Below, piece after piece: positions 36,876 to 45,747 of a stretch of 64,000 bases of DNA. The notes under the pieces were generated by a model that had not been told where the DNA came from, did no database searches, and saw nothing but the letters and a program-made list of their open reading frames with translations. The position numbers were made by a program, and so were the translations under genes. How positions within the stretch are numbered: the first letter of the stretch is position 1; each line of letters opens with the position of its first letter. The stretch is from Microbispora corallina (GTDB taxonomy: Bacteria > Actinomycetota > Actinomycetes > Streptosporangiales > Streptosporangiaceae): positions 110,580 through 174,579 of the forward strand of contig NZ_BOOC01000032.1 in NCBI RefSeq assembly GCF_016863035.1, given 5' to 3'.

Positions 36876-37907
36876 TCAGGGGCGGACCACGCTCTGGACC
36901 TCCCCGACCCGCACGTCCCGGGTGGCGGTCACCTGCACCGGCTCGTACACCGGGGCGTAGATGAACGGCGCGACCGGGCCGCCGCCCGCGTTCGCGCCCT
37001 GCCCGGTGACGGGCCACACGGTCGTCACCGTGAGCGTGTAGACCTTGCGGGGCTGGTCGATCGAGGCCCGCAGGTAGCGGACGCCGCAGGTGAACGTGCC
37101 GCCCTTGACGTACGGGTGGCCGGTGGCGCCGCACTCCTGGCGGACCTCGGCGCGGTCGGAGGAGGTCCCGGCGTCGATCTTGATGCCGTCGAGCCTGGCC
37201 GTCACCGTGGCCGTCATGACCCCGGGCAGGGTGGCGGTCACCGACCGGGTGGTCGGCCCGTTGCCGTCCAGCCAGACCCAGGTCGGCAGGTTGACGTAGC
37301 TCTTGGCGTCCGGGCTCAGCTTGATCGTGGGCTTGGGGACGGTGAGGGCCGCACGAGCGATCTGCATGAGCTCCTGGATCGTGATGCCGCCCGGAGGCGT
37401 GGTCCCCGCGGGCACCCACAGGGCCCCCTGCAGGCCGGTCCAGCAGGACATGCCGTTCGGGTCGGCGGCGTTGTAGGCGGGGGTCCACCAGCGGCCGTCC
37501 TGGCCGACCTTGTCCTGGTACTGCTTGATGAACTTCTGGTACTGCTCCTCGGTGCCGCCCGGGTGGGTGTGGAACCACCAGGCGCGCATGTCCTCCTGCG
37601 TCTTCAGCATGTCCTCGGCCGACTGGCCCGGCTCGTACCAGCACGGACGCTTGATCCGGTAGCCGTCGCTCCTGGCCCCGAGCCCGCTGCCGGACAGCGT
37701 GATGCCGGAGTTCTGCAGGCGGACGCCGACCGTCCGGCCGGTCTGGAAGCTCTCGCCGTGCGGCCCGCCTGGCCCGGGGGCCGCGGCCACCGTCAGCAGG
37801 CCGCCCGCCAGCAGGGGCGCCAGCAGGGCGGCGCGCGGCCGGTGGCGGGACCCCGGACGCCGTGCCTGGATCTCGCGCTCACCGCGCCGGGTGGGCTCCG
37901 TGCTCAT
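36876..37907 (-). CDS. Secreted Trp/Cys-rich protein, Tad operon 1
   Basis: 343 residues. It starts with ATGA overlap on the lipoprotein gene. An Arg-rich n-region and the hydrophobic stretch ALLAPLLAGGLLTVAAAP form a signal peptide. The mature part has repeated Trp and Cys motifs: RPCWYEPGQSAEDM, AWWFHTHPGG, GMSCWTGLQGALWVPAG, YVNLPTWVWLDG and two further Cys (QECG, FTCGVRYLR). It is a paralogue of 55344-56306, with the same order of motifs. I do not recognise a family. It is the last gene of the operon and is probably the surface product or a pilus accessory. Confidence 0.8.
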   Translation of the reverse strand: MSTEPTRRGEREIQARRPGSRHRPRAALLAPLLAGGLLTVAAAPGPGGPHGESFQTGRTVGVRLQNSGITLSGSGLGARSDGYRIKRPCWYEPGQSAEDMLKTQEDMRAWWFHTHPGGTEEQYQKFIKQYQDKVGQDGRWWTPAYNAADPNGMSCWTGLQGALWVPAGTTPPGGITIQELMQIARAALTVPKPTIKLSPDAKSYVNLPTWVWLDGNGPTTRSVTATLPGVMTATVTARLDGIKIDAGTSSDRAEVRQECGATGHPYVKGGTFTCGVRYLRASIDQPRKVYTLTVTTVWPVTGQGANAGGGPVAPFIYAPVYEPVQVTATRDVRVGEVQSVVRP

Positions 37908-38560
37908 CGGACGCACTCCTTCGCGCGCTCGTCGGGATAGTCGGCGTGCTGGAACAACTTGACCCGCCAGGCGCCGTCGTCGCCCTTGCGGACGGCGGCG
38001 GCCTGGAAGTAGACGGAGGCGGGCGCCCTGGTCCAGGACGGCTGCTCGGCGATCTCGTCCCCCGAACGGTCGACGACCCGGATGCCCGACTCGTCCACAC
38101 AGCCGTCGATCTCGGCGCCGCGTCCGCTGACCGAGGCGACGCGCAGGGCGTAGAGCTCGGCCACGCCGCGGGCCGACCTGCGGCTCCTCAGGAACCCGTC
38201 GACCCAGGCGTAGGCGTCGCGGCTGGCCGGGTCCTCGACGCCGTCGAGATACGACCGGTCCTTCCCGAGGCTGCCGACCGCCTTCCACTGGCCGGCGTAG
38301 CTGTCGCCGAACGCCCTGACCATGCCGGCCTGGTCGGCCTCCAGCGCCGCGGGCCACTCGATCCGCACCTGGAGCCCGGGGCCGGCGGCGATCGTCTCGA
38401 CCGCGGGCGTCTGTCCTGCCCCGGCCGCGTCGCCGGACGAGGACGGGTCGTCCACGATCACCCCGGCCGGGGTGAAGCCGCGCTCGGGCGCGGACGCCGA
38501 GCAGGCGGCCATCGGGACCGCGCAGGCCGCGAGCGCGGCGGCGACGGCTGTCGAGCGCAT
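37904..38560 (-). CDS. Lipoprotein, Tad operon 1
   Basis: 218 residues, with GGAGGG upstream. Lipobox MAAC at about 17-20, then a Ser/Gly-rich spacer and a domain of roughly 140 residues (DQAGMVRAFGDSYAGQWKAV, YALRVASVSGRGAEIDGC) that looks NTF2-like. It ends in KECVR. It is a paralogue of 56303-57034 in operon 2. It lies between the regulator and the secreted-protein gene and overlaps the latter by 4 nt. Confidence 0.8.
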   Translation of the reverse strand: MRSTAVAAALAACAVPMAACSASAPERGFTPAGVIVDDPSSSGDAAGAGQTPAVETIAAGPGLQVRIEWPAALEADQAGMVRAFGDSYAGQWKAVGSLGKDRSYLDGVEDPASRDAYAWVDGFLRSRRSARGVAELYALRVASVSGRGAEIDGCVDESGIRVVDRSGDEIAEQPSWTRAPASVYFQAAAVRKGDDGAWRVKLFQHADYPDERAKECVR

Positions 38561-38688
38561 TGACCAGGCCCTCCGCAGGACGTGATCCCCCGCCGCGACG
38601 ACGCTAGCGAGCGTCGCGAACCGCGATCCACCGTTATGTACGGATCGGCATGGCTCGGAGGCGCTCATCCCACGCATGCAAGCTCCGA

Positions 38689-41600
38689 TCAGGCGAGTCG
38701 GGATGTTCTGAGGTCCTGCGCGGCGGTCCGGCGCCAGTCGGGGATCAGCTCGTCGATGAGCGCCTCGGTCTCCGGCGCCATGCCGCCGCCGTAGGGGTGG
38801 GAGGCGGCCCGTCGGCGCAGGCCGTCGACGACCGCGCGCAGCCGGGCGGGGTCGCCGGTCGCGTGCGCCGCCCGGAGCAGGTCGCGCCACAGGCCCTCGT
38901 CGTCGGCCGCGAGCAGCAGGCCCGCTCGCGCCGCCGCGACGGCCGCGTCGGCGTCCCCGTGCGCGAGCCGGATCTCGCACAGGGCGTGCGCCGCGTCCGC
39001 CACCCAGGCCGTGACGTCGTACTCCAGGGGGTCGGCCGCCAGCCAGGCGTACCGGTTGGCCGGCCTGCCGTTGAGCAGCGGCCCCCGGACGAGCCCGAGC
39101 GCCTGCTCCAGGAGCCGGCCCTCCACCTCGCCGGGCCGCCGGGCGTCGGCCTGCTCGCCCGCCCGCCGTACGAGCTCCTGGAAGAGCCGCCAGTCCGTAC
39201 GGATCTCGGGGCCGAGCCGCAGCCGGCCCGAGCCGTCGAGGAACAGATGGGGACGGCCCTCGGAGTCGGTGCCGAGCCATTCGGCCACTCGGGCCACGGT
39301 GGCGTCGCGGACCGCGGCCTGGACGCCGCGCGGCCACAGCACCCCGGCGAGGACGGCCGGATGCACCCCGGCCGGGTGGGTGGCCAGGTAGACCACCAGC
39401 TCGTGCGCGAGCGCGGCCCGGCCCTCCTCGAGCGGGTTCACCGGGCTGATCTCGATCGGCCCGAGGATCCGCACCTCGATCGACGGAGGCTCGTCTGACA
39501 GGCGTTCCACCGGTGGGGTCAGCGGCTCGCCCCCGGTCTCCCCTGCCGTGCGGAACAGGCGCACCACGGCGTCGTAGTGCCGCCTCGGCAGCAGGTGGGC
39601 CCGGACGTCGAAGCCGAGTGCGTCCACCCGGGCCCGGCCGTCCTCGCCGATGTGCCACCTCCAGGTGGCGTGCGGCAGGTCTCCGGCGACCACGAAGCCG
39701 GCAGCCGTGCGGCCGCCCTTGCCCAGCAGGGCGAGCCTTCGGGCCTCCTCCTCGTCCGGGCGGATCGCCGACAGCAGGTAGTGGGGGGTGTAGGCGGGGT
39801 CGGCGACCCGTCCGCGCACCCGTCCGGTCAGCACGTCGCCGTCGTGGCGGGCGCGCTCCTCGAACTCCGGCAGCGCCTCGGCCAGACTGCCCGCCGTCCT
39901 GATCCGCTCGGGCGCGAGCAGTGCGAGCTCCTCCCCGAAGCCGACCAGCGTGATCCGCATGTGGTCGGACCACCGGTTGGTGGCCAGCTCGACCGCGAGT
40001 GCCGACAGGGCGGCCACCGTGTCCGCGCCGGTCATCGCGACCACGCCCCGCGCGGCCTCCAGGTCCACCAGGACGCGCCCGCCCTCGCCCGTCCCCAGCG
40101 AGACCAGGCCGGGGTACGGCGCGGGGGCCGCGGCCAGCTCGTGCTCGTCGATCCGGCGGCCCTCGTGGGCGGGCAGCCGCCACACCTGGCCGCCGTCGTG
40201 CGCCTCCCACGGCTCGGGGGCGTCCTGGTCGGCCGGGTGGATCCACAGGTCGAGGCCGCGGCTGGACAGGTGCACGGCGTACAGCGTGGGCGGCCGCCCG
40301 CCGCGCTCGGCGACCAGGCGGCCGAGCAGGCGCAGCCCGAGGTCGAGCATGCGGCTGCCGGGGGCGTCGGCGCCGAGGCGGATGGCCACCTCGGCGTCGG
40401 CGGCGTCCCCGCGTGGCCGGACGATCCGCCGTCCGAACGCCCGCCGCCACAGCTGCTCCCTGCGCCTGCGCCCGAGCAGGGCGAGCAGACCGGCGGCGGC
40501 GAGCGTGGCGGCCCCCAGGTAGTCGAGGAGGTCGACCGCGCCCGCGTCCTCCTGCCCCGGCCGGGGGCTCTGGCCGGGGTCCGCGCGCTGGGCCTCCCGC
40601 CCCGGCGTCCGGCCGCCCGGGTGCGCCGCCGGGTCCTCGGTCGGTCGCGCTCCGGGGGCGTGGGCGGTGGCGGGCCTGGCGGGGTGCTGCGACGGCGGTA
40701 CGGCCGGGTGGGCGGCCGGACCTGTCACCGCCGGCCGGGCCGTCGTGGGCGTGCCTTGCGGGGCCGCCGATCGAGCCGTCGTCGGTGTGGCCTGCGGCGA
40801 CGCGGGCGGGTGCCCCGGCTCGCCGGCCGAGGGCGGGGGCATGGCGGGAGGCATGGCGGGAGGCATGGCGGGGGGCATCGCGGGGGGCGGCAGCACGATC
40901 CCCGGCTTCCCGGAGGCGCCCTGGTTCTCCGGGCCGGTCCGGTCGCCGCGGTTCTCGGGTCCGGCGCCTGCGTCTCCCCGGTCCTGCGAGCCGGTCCGGT
41001 CGCCGTGGTTCTCGGATCCGGCGGAGCCGCCGGGCTCGTGCGCGCCGCCGTCGAGCCGGTCCCCCCCGTCGAGGTGGGTGGCGCCGTCGAGCTCGGCCGG
41101 GGCGTCGCGATGCTCGTGCAGGATCGACGGGCGGTCCTCGCCGACCGGGACGACATGCACGTTGCGCGCGTCGTCCGGCATGTCGAGCACCCAGCCGGGA
41201 CGGATCAGGTCGGCCATGTGCAGGCGGCTGCCGTCCGGCTGCTCCTTGTGCTGGTTGAGCCGGTAGATCTCGTGGTAGCGGCGGCCGTCGCCCAGGCACT
41301 TCTCGGCGATCTCCCACAGGCTCTCGTGGTGCCGTCCGTGCGGGGGCTGCACCACGTAGACCTTCTTGACCTCCCGGGCGTGGAGCGGCGGCCGGTCCGC
41401 CTCGGACTCGACCGGGGCCGACAGCGTCGACATGGCGGCCACCTGCGGCCGTATGGCCACCGGGGCGCCGGCACGGGCGATCGGCACGGCCACCGCGGTC
41501 GCCGTGAACAGCAGCAGCACGGCCGACACGAGCCGGTTCGCGAGCGCCTGGGTGCCGCCGGAGAGCGGGACGCGGGCCGGCATGCCGACGCGGCGGATGC

Positions 41601-41949
41601 CCGCGTACACCTCGACGATCACGCACAGGAACAGCTGCAGCCAGGCCAGCCAGACGACGAGCACCAGGACCGCGGTGATCGTCTCCGGGCCCACCCTGCT
41701 CGTGAACAGCTCCGGGTTCAGCAGCTCCCTGCTGACGGGCGGCCCGGCCAGGCGCAGCAGCGCGTACGGCACGCCGCCGACGAGGGCGACCAGCGCGAGC
41801 AGCGCGCCGAGACCGGCGAGGACGTCGCCCAGCGTGCGGCGGGGCGGGATGCGGGCCGGGGCGCGCTCCCGCCACGGCTCGGGAGGCCGCCGGTCGCCGG
41901 GGGGCGGCGCCGGCGGACGGCGTCCGGACGGCGTGGGCTGCCGCGTCAT
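38689..41949 (-). CDS. Membrane LysM-SARP (BTAD) regulator, Tad operon 1
   Basis: 1086 residues. Three membrane segments (about 43-65, 90-112, 140-160); a LysM-type wall-binding domain (about 196-262; VYVVQPPHGRHHESLWEIAE, MADLIRPGWVLDMP); a long Ala/Pro/Gly linker; and a fourth membrane segment (about 471-493). After that comes a large inside part ending in a SARP-like winged helix (VRILGPIEI, LVVYLATHPAGVHPAVLAGV) and BTAD repeats. The count puts LysM outside and the DNA-binding end inside, so this looks like a membrane-tethered, wall-sensing transcription factor. A 12-bp tandem repeat encodes (MPPA)n in the linker. A small hairpin (41968-41984) sits just upstream of its GAGGGG site. Confidence 0.85.
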   Translation of the reverse strand: MTRQPTPSGRRPPAPPPGDRRPPEPWRERAPARIPPRRTLGDVLAGLGALLALVALVGGVPYALLRLAGPPVSRELLNPELFTSRVGPETITAVLVLVVWLAWLQLFLCVIVEVYAGIRRVGMPARVPLSGGTQALANRLVSAVLLLFTATAVAVPIARAGAPVAIRPQVAAMSTLSAPVESEADRPPLHAREVKKVYVVQPPHGRHHESLWEIAEKCLGDGRRYHEIYRLNQHKEQPDGSRLHMADLIRPGWVLDMPDDARNVHVVPVGEDRPSILHEHRDAPAELDGATHLDGGDRLDGGAHEPGGSAGSENHGDRTGSQDRGDAGAGPENRGDRTGPENQGASGKPGIVLPPPAMPPAMPPAMPPAMPPPSAGEPGHPPASPQATPTTARSAAPQGTPTTARPAVTGPAAHPAVPPSQHPARPATAHAPGARPTEDPAAHPGGRTPGREAQRADPGQSPRPGQEDAGAVDLLDYLGAATLAAAGLLALLGRRRREQLWRRAFGRRIVRPRGDAADAEVAIRLGADAPGSRMLDLGLRLLGRLVAERGGRPPTLYAVHLSSRGLDLWIHPADQDAPEPWEAHDGGQVWRLPAHEGRRIDEHELAAAPAPYPGLVSLGTGEGGRVLVDLEAARGVVAMTGADTVAALSALAVELATNRWSDHMRITLVGFGEELALLAPERIRTAGSLAEALPEFEERARHDGDVLTGRVRGRVADPAYTPHYLLSAIRPDEEEARRLALLGKGGRTAAGFVVAGDLPHATWRWHIGEDGRARVDALGFDVRAHLLPRRHYDAVVRLFRTAGETGGEPLTPPVERLSDEPPSIEVRILGPIEISPVNPLEEGRAALAHELVVYLATHPAGVHPAVLAGVLWPRGVQAAVRDATVARVAEWLGTDSEGRPHLFLDGSGRLRLGPEIRTDWRLFQELVRRAGEQADARRPGEVEGRLLEQALGLVRGPLLNGRPANRYAWLAADPLEYDVTAWVADAAHALCEIRLAHGDADAAVAAARAGLLLAADDEGLWRDLLRAAHATGDPARLRAVVDGLRRRAASHPYGGGMAPETEALIDELIPDWRRTAAQDLRTSRLA
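40839..40886 (-). repeat. 12-bp tandem repeat in linker of LysM-SARP gene
   Basis: Four units of GCATGGCGGGAG (plus strand; the fourth starts GCATCG) encode repeated Ala-Met-Pro-Pro in the extracytoplasmic linker. The paralogue in operon 2 lacks it. Confidence 0.7.
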
Positions 41950-42088
41950 TCCTCACCCCTCTCCGCTCGACCCCTCCAGGGTCGTCCCGGCCGCACCGGC
42001 CCTCCAGCGACCTGCGCCGTTCGGCATGGCAGGCCGCCCGGCCGCGCCGGGAGGTCCGCGCCCACGGCACGGCGGAGGCGGCTTCCGG

Positions 42089-42631
42089 TCACGCCTCCCC
42101 CGGATCCGGCGCGGCCGTCGCCGTCGCCCGCATGTCCGATCCGGAGAAGCCGAGGACGGAGAGGAAGAAGGCGTCCCAGTGGACCGACACCCCCACCGTC
42201 ACCTCGGCCTGGCCGCCACCCGTGGTGCACTCCGTCATATGCGCGCCGTCGACCTCCTGGGCGCCGACGATCTCCTCGGCCCGGCCGCACACCGCGCTCT
42301 CGTCCGCCATCAGCCGCACCTGGCCCGTCGACCGCAGGACCTCCGTGTCGATCCGGTCGGCGGCTGCCCGCGCGGCCTGCTCCGCGATGTCCGCCGCCTT
42401 GAGCCGCGCGTTGATCGCCGCGCCGCCGTCGACCAGCAGACCCGCCAGCAGGAACACCACGACCGAGAAGATGACCACGAAGACCGACATCGATCCGCGC
42501 TCCCCCGCCGGTCCGCCGTACGGACCCGTCCTGGCCGGGGCCGCGGAGGACGGCGGCGAAGGTGGTGGGAATCCGGCGACGGCGGGCCCTCCAGGAGGCC
42601 GCGGGGGTGTCACACCGCCGACGCGGGTCAT
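42089..42631 (-). CDS. TadG-like pilus assembly protein, operon 1
   Basis: 180 residues from the ATG at 42631, overlapping the tadE stop (ATGA). A Pro/Gly-rich N-terminus precedes ERGSMSVFVVIFSVVVFLLAG, a single membrane helix with a TadE/G-type start. It lacks Glu at +5 after the Gly, so it may not be processed as a pseudopilin. The outside domain has two Cys (AVCGRAEE and MTECTTGG). It is followed by a 139-bp gap before the regulator gene. Confidence 0.78.
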   Translation of the reverse strand: MTRVGGVTPPRPPGGPAVAGFPPPSPPSSAAPARTGPYGGPAGERGSMSVFVVIFSVVVFLLAGLLVDGGAAINARLKAADIAEQAARAAADRIDTEVLRSTGQVRLMADESAVCGRAEEIVGAQEVDGAHMTECTTGGGQAEVTVGVSVHWDAFFLSVLGFSGSDMRATATAAPDPGEA

Positions 42632-43197
42632 TCGACCCTCCGGAACTGCTCCAGGGGCACCACCGCGCTGCCGGACATCCGCTTGCCCGCGCCGAAACCG
42701 AGGAAGTCGAGGTCGAGCTCGCACGTCACGGTGGTCTTCACCACGCCGCCCTCCCGCCAGTCGGTGCCCGACATGCTCACCTGCGGCGAGCAGTCGCCCG
42801 ACAGCGACGACTCCGCCGCGTCGGAGGCGGCCGACTCGGCGTCCGAGAGGGTCCGCTGCACAGAGGCGGCCCGCGCCGCGTCCCTGGCGGCGCCGTTCAC
42901 CTCGCCCTGCGCCTCCACGATCCGGCCCGCGCCCACCAGGAACATGAGGAACAGCAGGAAGAGCGGGGCCAGCATGACGGTCTCCGCCGTCATCGAGCCC
43001 TGCTCATGGCGCTCGCTCCGCTCGCGCGGGCTCGGGGCGCCCTTCTTGGCCGCGTCTTCCCTCGTCGCGCTCTGGTCGCTACGCTCCCGCGCGCTCCTCA
43101 GTCCAGACACGGCCGCGCCCCTCCCCTGTTCATGGCCGCGCCCCCGGCGCAGCGGGCTCGGGGCGCCTTTGAGGCCCCTCGCGTGCGGGGCGGTCAC
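42628..43197 (-). CDS. tadE: TadE-like pseudopilin with repeat-built leader, operon 1
   Basis: 189 residues from the GTG at 43197, which overlaps the upstream stop as GTGA. The first 67 residues are a hydrophilic leader ending in HEQG. SMTAETVMLAPLFLLFLMF then gives a prepilin-like cleavage site (G before SMTAE, Glu at +5) and membrane helix. The leader contains one copy of a 126-bp repeat (43045-43170). The mature part is 122 residues. A shorter start at the ATG of MTAE is possible, but it would remove the Gly of the cleavage site. Confidence 0.75.
   Translation of the reverse strand: MTAPHARGLKGAPSPLRRGRGHEQGRGAAVSGLRSARERSDQSATREDAAKKGAPSPRERSERHEQGSMTAETVMLAPLFLLFLMFLVGAGRIVEAQGEVNGAARDAARAASVQRTLSDAESAASDAAESSLSGDCSPQVSMSGTDWREGGVVKTTVTCELDLDFLGFGAGKRMSGSAVVPLEQFRRVE
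43045..43170 (-). repeat. 126-bp in-frame leader repeat, copy in operon 1
   Basis: 42 codons beginning KGAPSPLRRGRGHEQG in the tadE reading frame. It differs at 3 of 126 bases from the copy at 60847-60972. It contains a GCCGCGCC-CCC-GGCGCaGC hairpin, of the kind found in repetitive extragenic palindromes. Confidence 0.85.
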
Positions 43198-43622
43198 TGG
43201 CAGTCTCCGGTGCCGTCGTCGGGGCGGAAGCACTCGATGGGACCGCCGAAGTGGGACGTGATCGTGAACGTGACGGACGGCAGCAGCGGCACGACCTGGA
43301 CCGCGCTGCCGGACACGTCGACGCCTCGCTGGTCGCCCTGCTCCCAGGCCTTGACCTGCGCGTTCTTCAGCAGCTCCGGGCCGACGGCCTGAACGATCTG
43401 CAGGGCCTTCGCCTCCGCCTCGCCCTGCCAGCCGTCCGAGTCGCCGGCGGCGCGGGCGACGCGGGCGCCCTCGCGGGCCGCCGCGTCGGCCACCTGCCGG
43501 CCGTGGAACCACATCGTGACCTGCACGACGAGCAGCACCACCGCGAGCACGACCGGCATGATCATGGCCAGCTCGATCACAGTGGCGCCGCGGTCACGGC
43601 CACGGGAGCGGGGGCGTGTCAC
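43194..43622 (-). CDS. Second TadE-like pseudopilin, operon 1
   Basis: 142 residues from the GTG at 43622, overlapping the flp stop (GTGA). RDRGATVIELAMIMPVVLAV is a class III prepilin cleavage site (G before ATVIE, Glu at +5) and membrane helix. The C-terminus GGPIECFRPDDGTGDCQ with two Cys is identical in the operon 2 paralogue, and so is its DNA (43185-43248). A minor pilin or assembly factor at the membrane. Confidence 0.85.
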   Translation of the reverse strand: MTRPRSRGRDRGATVIELAMIMPVVLAVVLLVVQVTMWFHGRQVADAAAREGARVARAAGDSDGWQGEAEAKALQIVQAVGPELLKNAQVKAWEQGDQRGVDVSGSAVQVVPLLPSVTFTITSHFGGPIECFRPDDGTGDCQ

Positions 43623-43831
43623 TTGCCTCCGCCGCCTCCGAAGTTCGAGGTGATCTCGGACTCCTTCTGCGTGACGAGCGTCTTGATGAGCGTCGCGAGG
43701 CCGAGGGCGACCCCGGCGATGATGGCCGTGATGATCACCCACTCGACGGCCGAGGCGCCCCGCGAGGGGGCGTTGCGGGCGCGGTCGATCCGCACGTGCA
43801 GCACGGCGACCAGGTAATGGAACCAGAGCAT
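43619..43831 (-). CDS. flp: Flp-type pilin, operon 1
   Basis: 70 residues. The N-terminal leader ends in RG, then ASAVEWVIITAIIAGVALGL, the Flp prepilin site (G before ASAVE, Glu at +5) and pilin helix. A Gly-rich end NFGGGGGK follows. It is the main subunit of the fimbria made by this operon. It starts one base inside the tadC stop (TGATG). Confidence 0.88.
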   Translation of the reverse strand: MLWFHYLVAVLHVRIDRARNAPSRGASAVEWVIITAIIAGVALGLATLIKTLVTQKESEITSNFGGGGGK

Positions 43832-44787
43832 CAGGACCCCAACATCTTCATGGCTGCCGGATAACTGAGGAAGATCACGAAGCCGGCGCACAGCAGGAGC
43901 TGGGCGACCAGCATCGACTGGGACCGCTCGCCCGCCTTGCCCTCCACCTCGGCGAGCTCGCGGCGGCGGAGGGTGGCGGCCCGGGCGGTGAGCGAGGCGC
44001 GCACCTTGGCGCCGTCGTCGGCGACGAGCCCGAGGGCGGCCGACAGGTCGCGCAGCTCGTCCACGTTGATCTCGTCGCCGAGCTGGCCGAGGGCCTGCCA
44101 GGGGGTGATGCCGACGATGCGGGCGTTCGCCAGCGCCTCCCGGATGCGCTCCATCGCCCAGTTGGACCCGGGCGGCGGGCCGGAGCCGTTGGCCGGCAGG
44201 CTGACCGGGCTGCCGACGGACACGGCCGTCATCAGCGCCTCCGGGACGCCCCTGCCGCCCGCCAGGTTCATCGCGACGAGGTCGAGGAACGCGCCGACCG
44301 CGTGACGGAAGTCCCGGCGGCGTACGGCGGCGTCGCGGCGGATCTGCACGTCGGGCAGCATGAAGAACACCACGCAGACGACGAAAGCCGACCAGAAGGG
44401 CACCTGGAGCGGCACGTCCCAGCCCATCACCGCCAGCCATCCCACGAGGATCGGGAACGCCACCAGCCCCGACACGGCGAGCAGGACCTTGGTGGCGAGG
44501 AACCCCTCGAACGACTTGCCGAGCAGCGCCAGGTCGGCCCTGATCGAGCGGGCCTCCCAGCCCCGGGCCGCGTAGAACCGGGCCATCCGCAGGCCGAGGC
44601 TCCGGCGGAACGGGCTGACCTGCTCGTCCGCGGCGATGAGCGGCGCCCGGGGGGCCTCGGTGCCGTTCCTGGCCAGGTCGAGCGCGGCCAGCCGGGCGAT
44701 CAGCCCGGGCCGAGGCGGGAACAGCGCCCGCAGCAGCAGGAAGAGCCCGAGGCCGAGCACGCCTCCCGCCAGCACGGTGCCGATCAC
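43831..44787 (-). CDS. tadC: TadC-like inner-membrane platform protein, operon 1
   Basis: 318 residues with four membrane segments and a T2SSF domain (FRHAVGAFLDLVAMNLAGGR, GLVADDGAKVRASLTARAA). It anchors the pilus machine together with TadB. The insertion SVGSPVSLPANGSGPPPG is absent from the paralogue of operon 2. It overlaps the tadB stop by 4 nt. Confidence 0.9.
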   Translation of the reverse strand: MIGTVLAGGVLGLGLFLLLRALFPPRPGLIARLAALDLARNGTEAPRAPLIAADEQVSPFRRSLGLRMARFYAARGWEARSIRADLALLGKSFEGFLATKVLLAVSGLVAFPILVGWLAVMGWDVPLQVPFWSAFVVCVVFFMLPDVQIRRDAAVRRRDFRHAVGAFLDLVAMNLAGGRGVPEALMTAVSVGSPVSLPANGSGPPPGSNWAMERIREALANARIVGITPWQALGQLGDEINVDELRDLSAALGLVADDGAKVRASLTARAATLRRRELAEVEGKAGERSQSMLVAQLLLCAGFVIFLSYPAAMKMLGS

Positions 44788-45713
44788 GAGACCACCTCCT
44801 GGACGCCGCCGCGGCCCTGCTCCGGCACCGCCGCGGTAGGGGCCGGCCGGTGGTAGGGCGCGAGGATGCGCGCGGGCTTGTCGAACCGGGCGAGCCGCCG
44901 CATCCAGGCGAACCCGGCGCCGAACAGGCCCGCGACCACGACGAGCACGGCCTGCCCGAGCAGGGAGTCGTACTCCTCGACGTACGAGCGGTTGAACACG
45001 ACGAGCGCGGCCGCGAAGGCGAGGGCGGTGCCGACGACGATCTGCACGCTCTTGCGGGTGGACCTGCGCTCGGCCTCGACCCGCCGCCGCATGTCGAGCT
45101 CCTCGCGGGCGGAGACCGCGAGCGCGGACAGCACGTCGCGCAGGCCGGGCCCGCGCAGGCGCGAGTTGAGGATGAGCGCGGCCACCACCAGGTCGGCGGA
45201 GGTGTCGTCGAGTTCGTCGGCGAACATGCGCAGGGCGTCCGCGAGCGGCATGCGGGTGTGCAGCCGGTCGACCAGGGCCCGCAGATGGGGCTGCAGCATG
45301 GGCGCGGCGGCGCGGATGGACGACGGGATGGCCTGTTCGAGCCCGGCCGCGCCGGCGATGGTGTCGCGCAGGGACTCGGTCCAGGCGGCCAGGCCCTCCA
45401 GGCGGCGCATGGCGGCCCGTTCCTCGGCGGCGCCGCCGGTCAGGCCGCGCCAGGCCAGCACGAGCAGCACGGCTCCCGCCGCGACGACGGGCCAGCCGGT
45501 GGCGGCGAGCACGACCACGCCGGTCACGGCGGCGACGGCCGACCGGGTGGACAGCGTCCGCAGCAGCCGCCTCCGCCGGTCCGTGCCGTCGGGCCCGGCG
45601 GGCCGGGGGCGCAGGCCGTAGACGGACAGGGCGAGCAGGAAGAGCCCGCCGCCGGCCGCCGCGCCGGACAGCAGCACGAAGGGGTCGAGGACGCCGGGGG
45701 GGAGCAGCGGCAT
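44784..45713 (-). CDS. tadB: TadB-like inner-membrane platform protein, operon 1
   Basis: 309 residues from the ATG at 45713, with GGGAGG before it. T2SSF domain in the centre (AAWTESLRDTIAGAAGLEQA, LRGPGLRDVLSALAVSAREE), with membrane helices at both ends. It forms a platform pair with TadC and the TadA motor. Confidence 0.9.
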   Translation of the reverse strand: MPLLPPGVLDPFVLLSGAAAGGGLFLLALSVYGLRPRPAGPDGTDRRRRLLRTLSTRSAVAAVTGVVVLAATGWPVVAAGAVLLVLAWRGLTGGAAEERAAMRRLEGLAAWTESLRDTIAGAAGLEQAIPSSIRAAAPMLQPHLRALVDRLHTRMPLADALRMFADELDDTSADLVVAALILNSRLRGPGLRDVLSALAVSAREELDMRRRVEAERRSTRKSVQIVVGTALAFAAALVVFNRSYVEEYDSLLGQAVLVVVAGLFGAGFAWMRRLARFDKPARILAPYHRPAPTAAVPEQGRGGVQEVVS

Positions 45714-45747
45714 CACGGCCTCCCGGATGAGGGGGGAACGGGTGCGG

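Noticed and set aside
43045..43170. CRISPR-like or direct-repeat array
   Set aside because: The units are 126 bp, in frame and without spacers. They are coding or extragenic repeats, not CRISPR.
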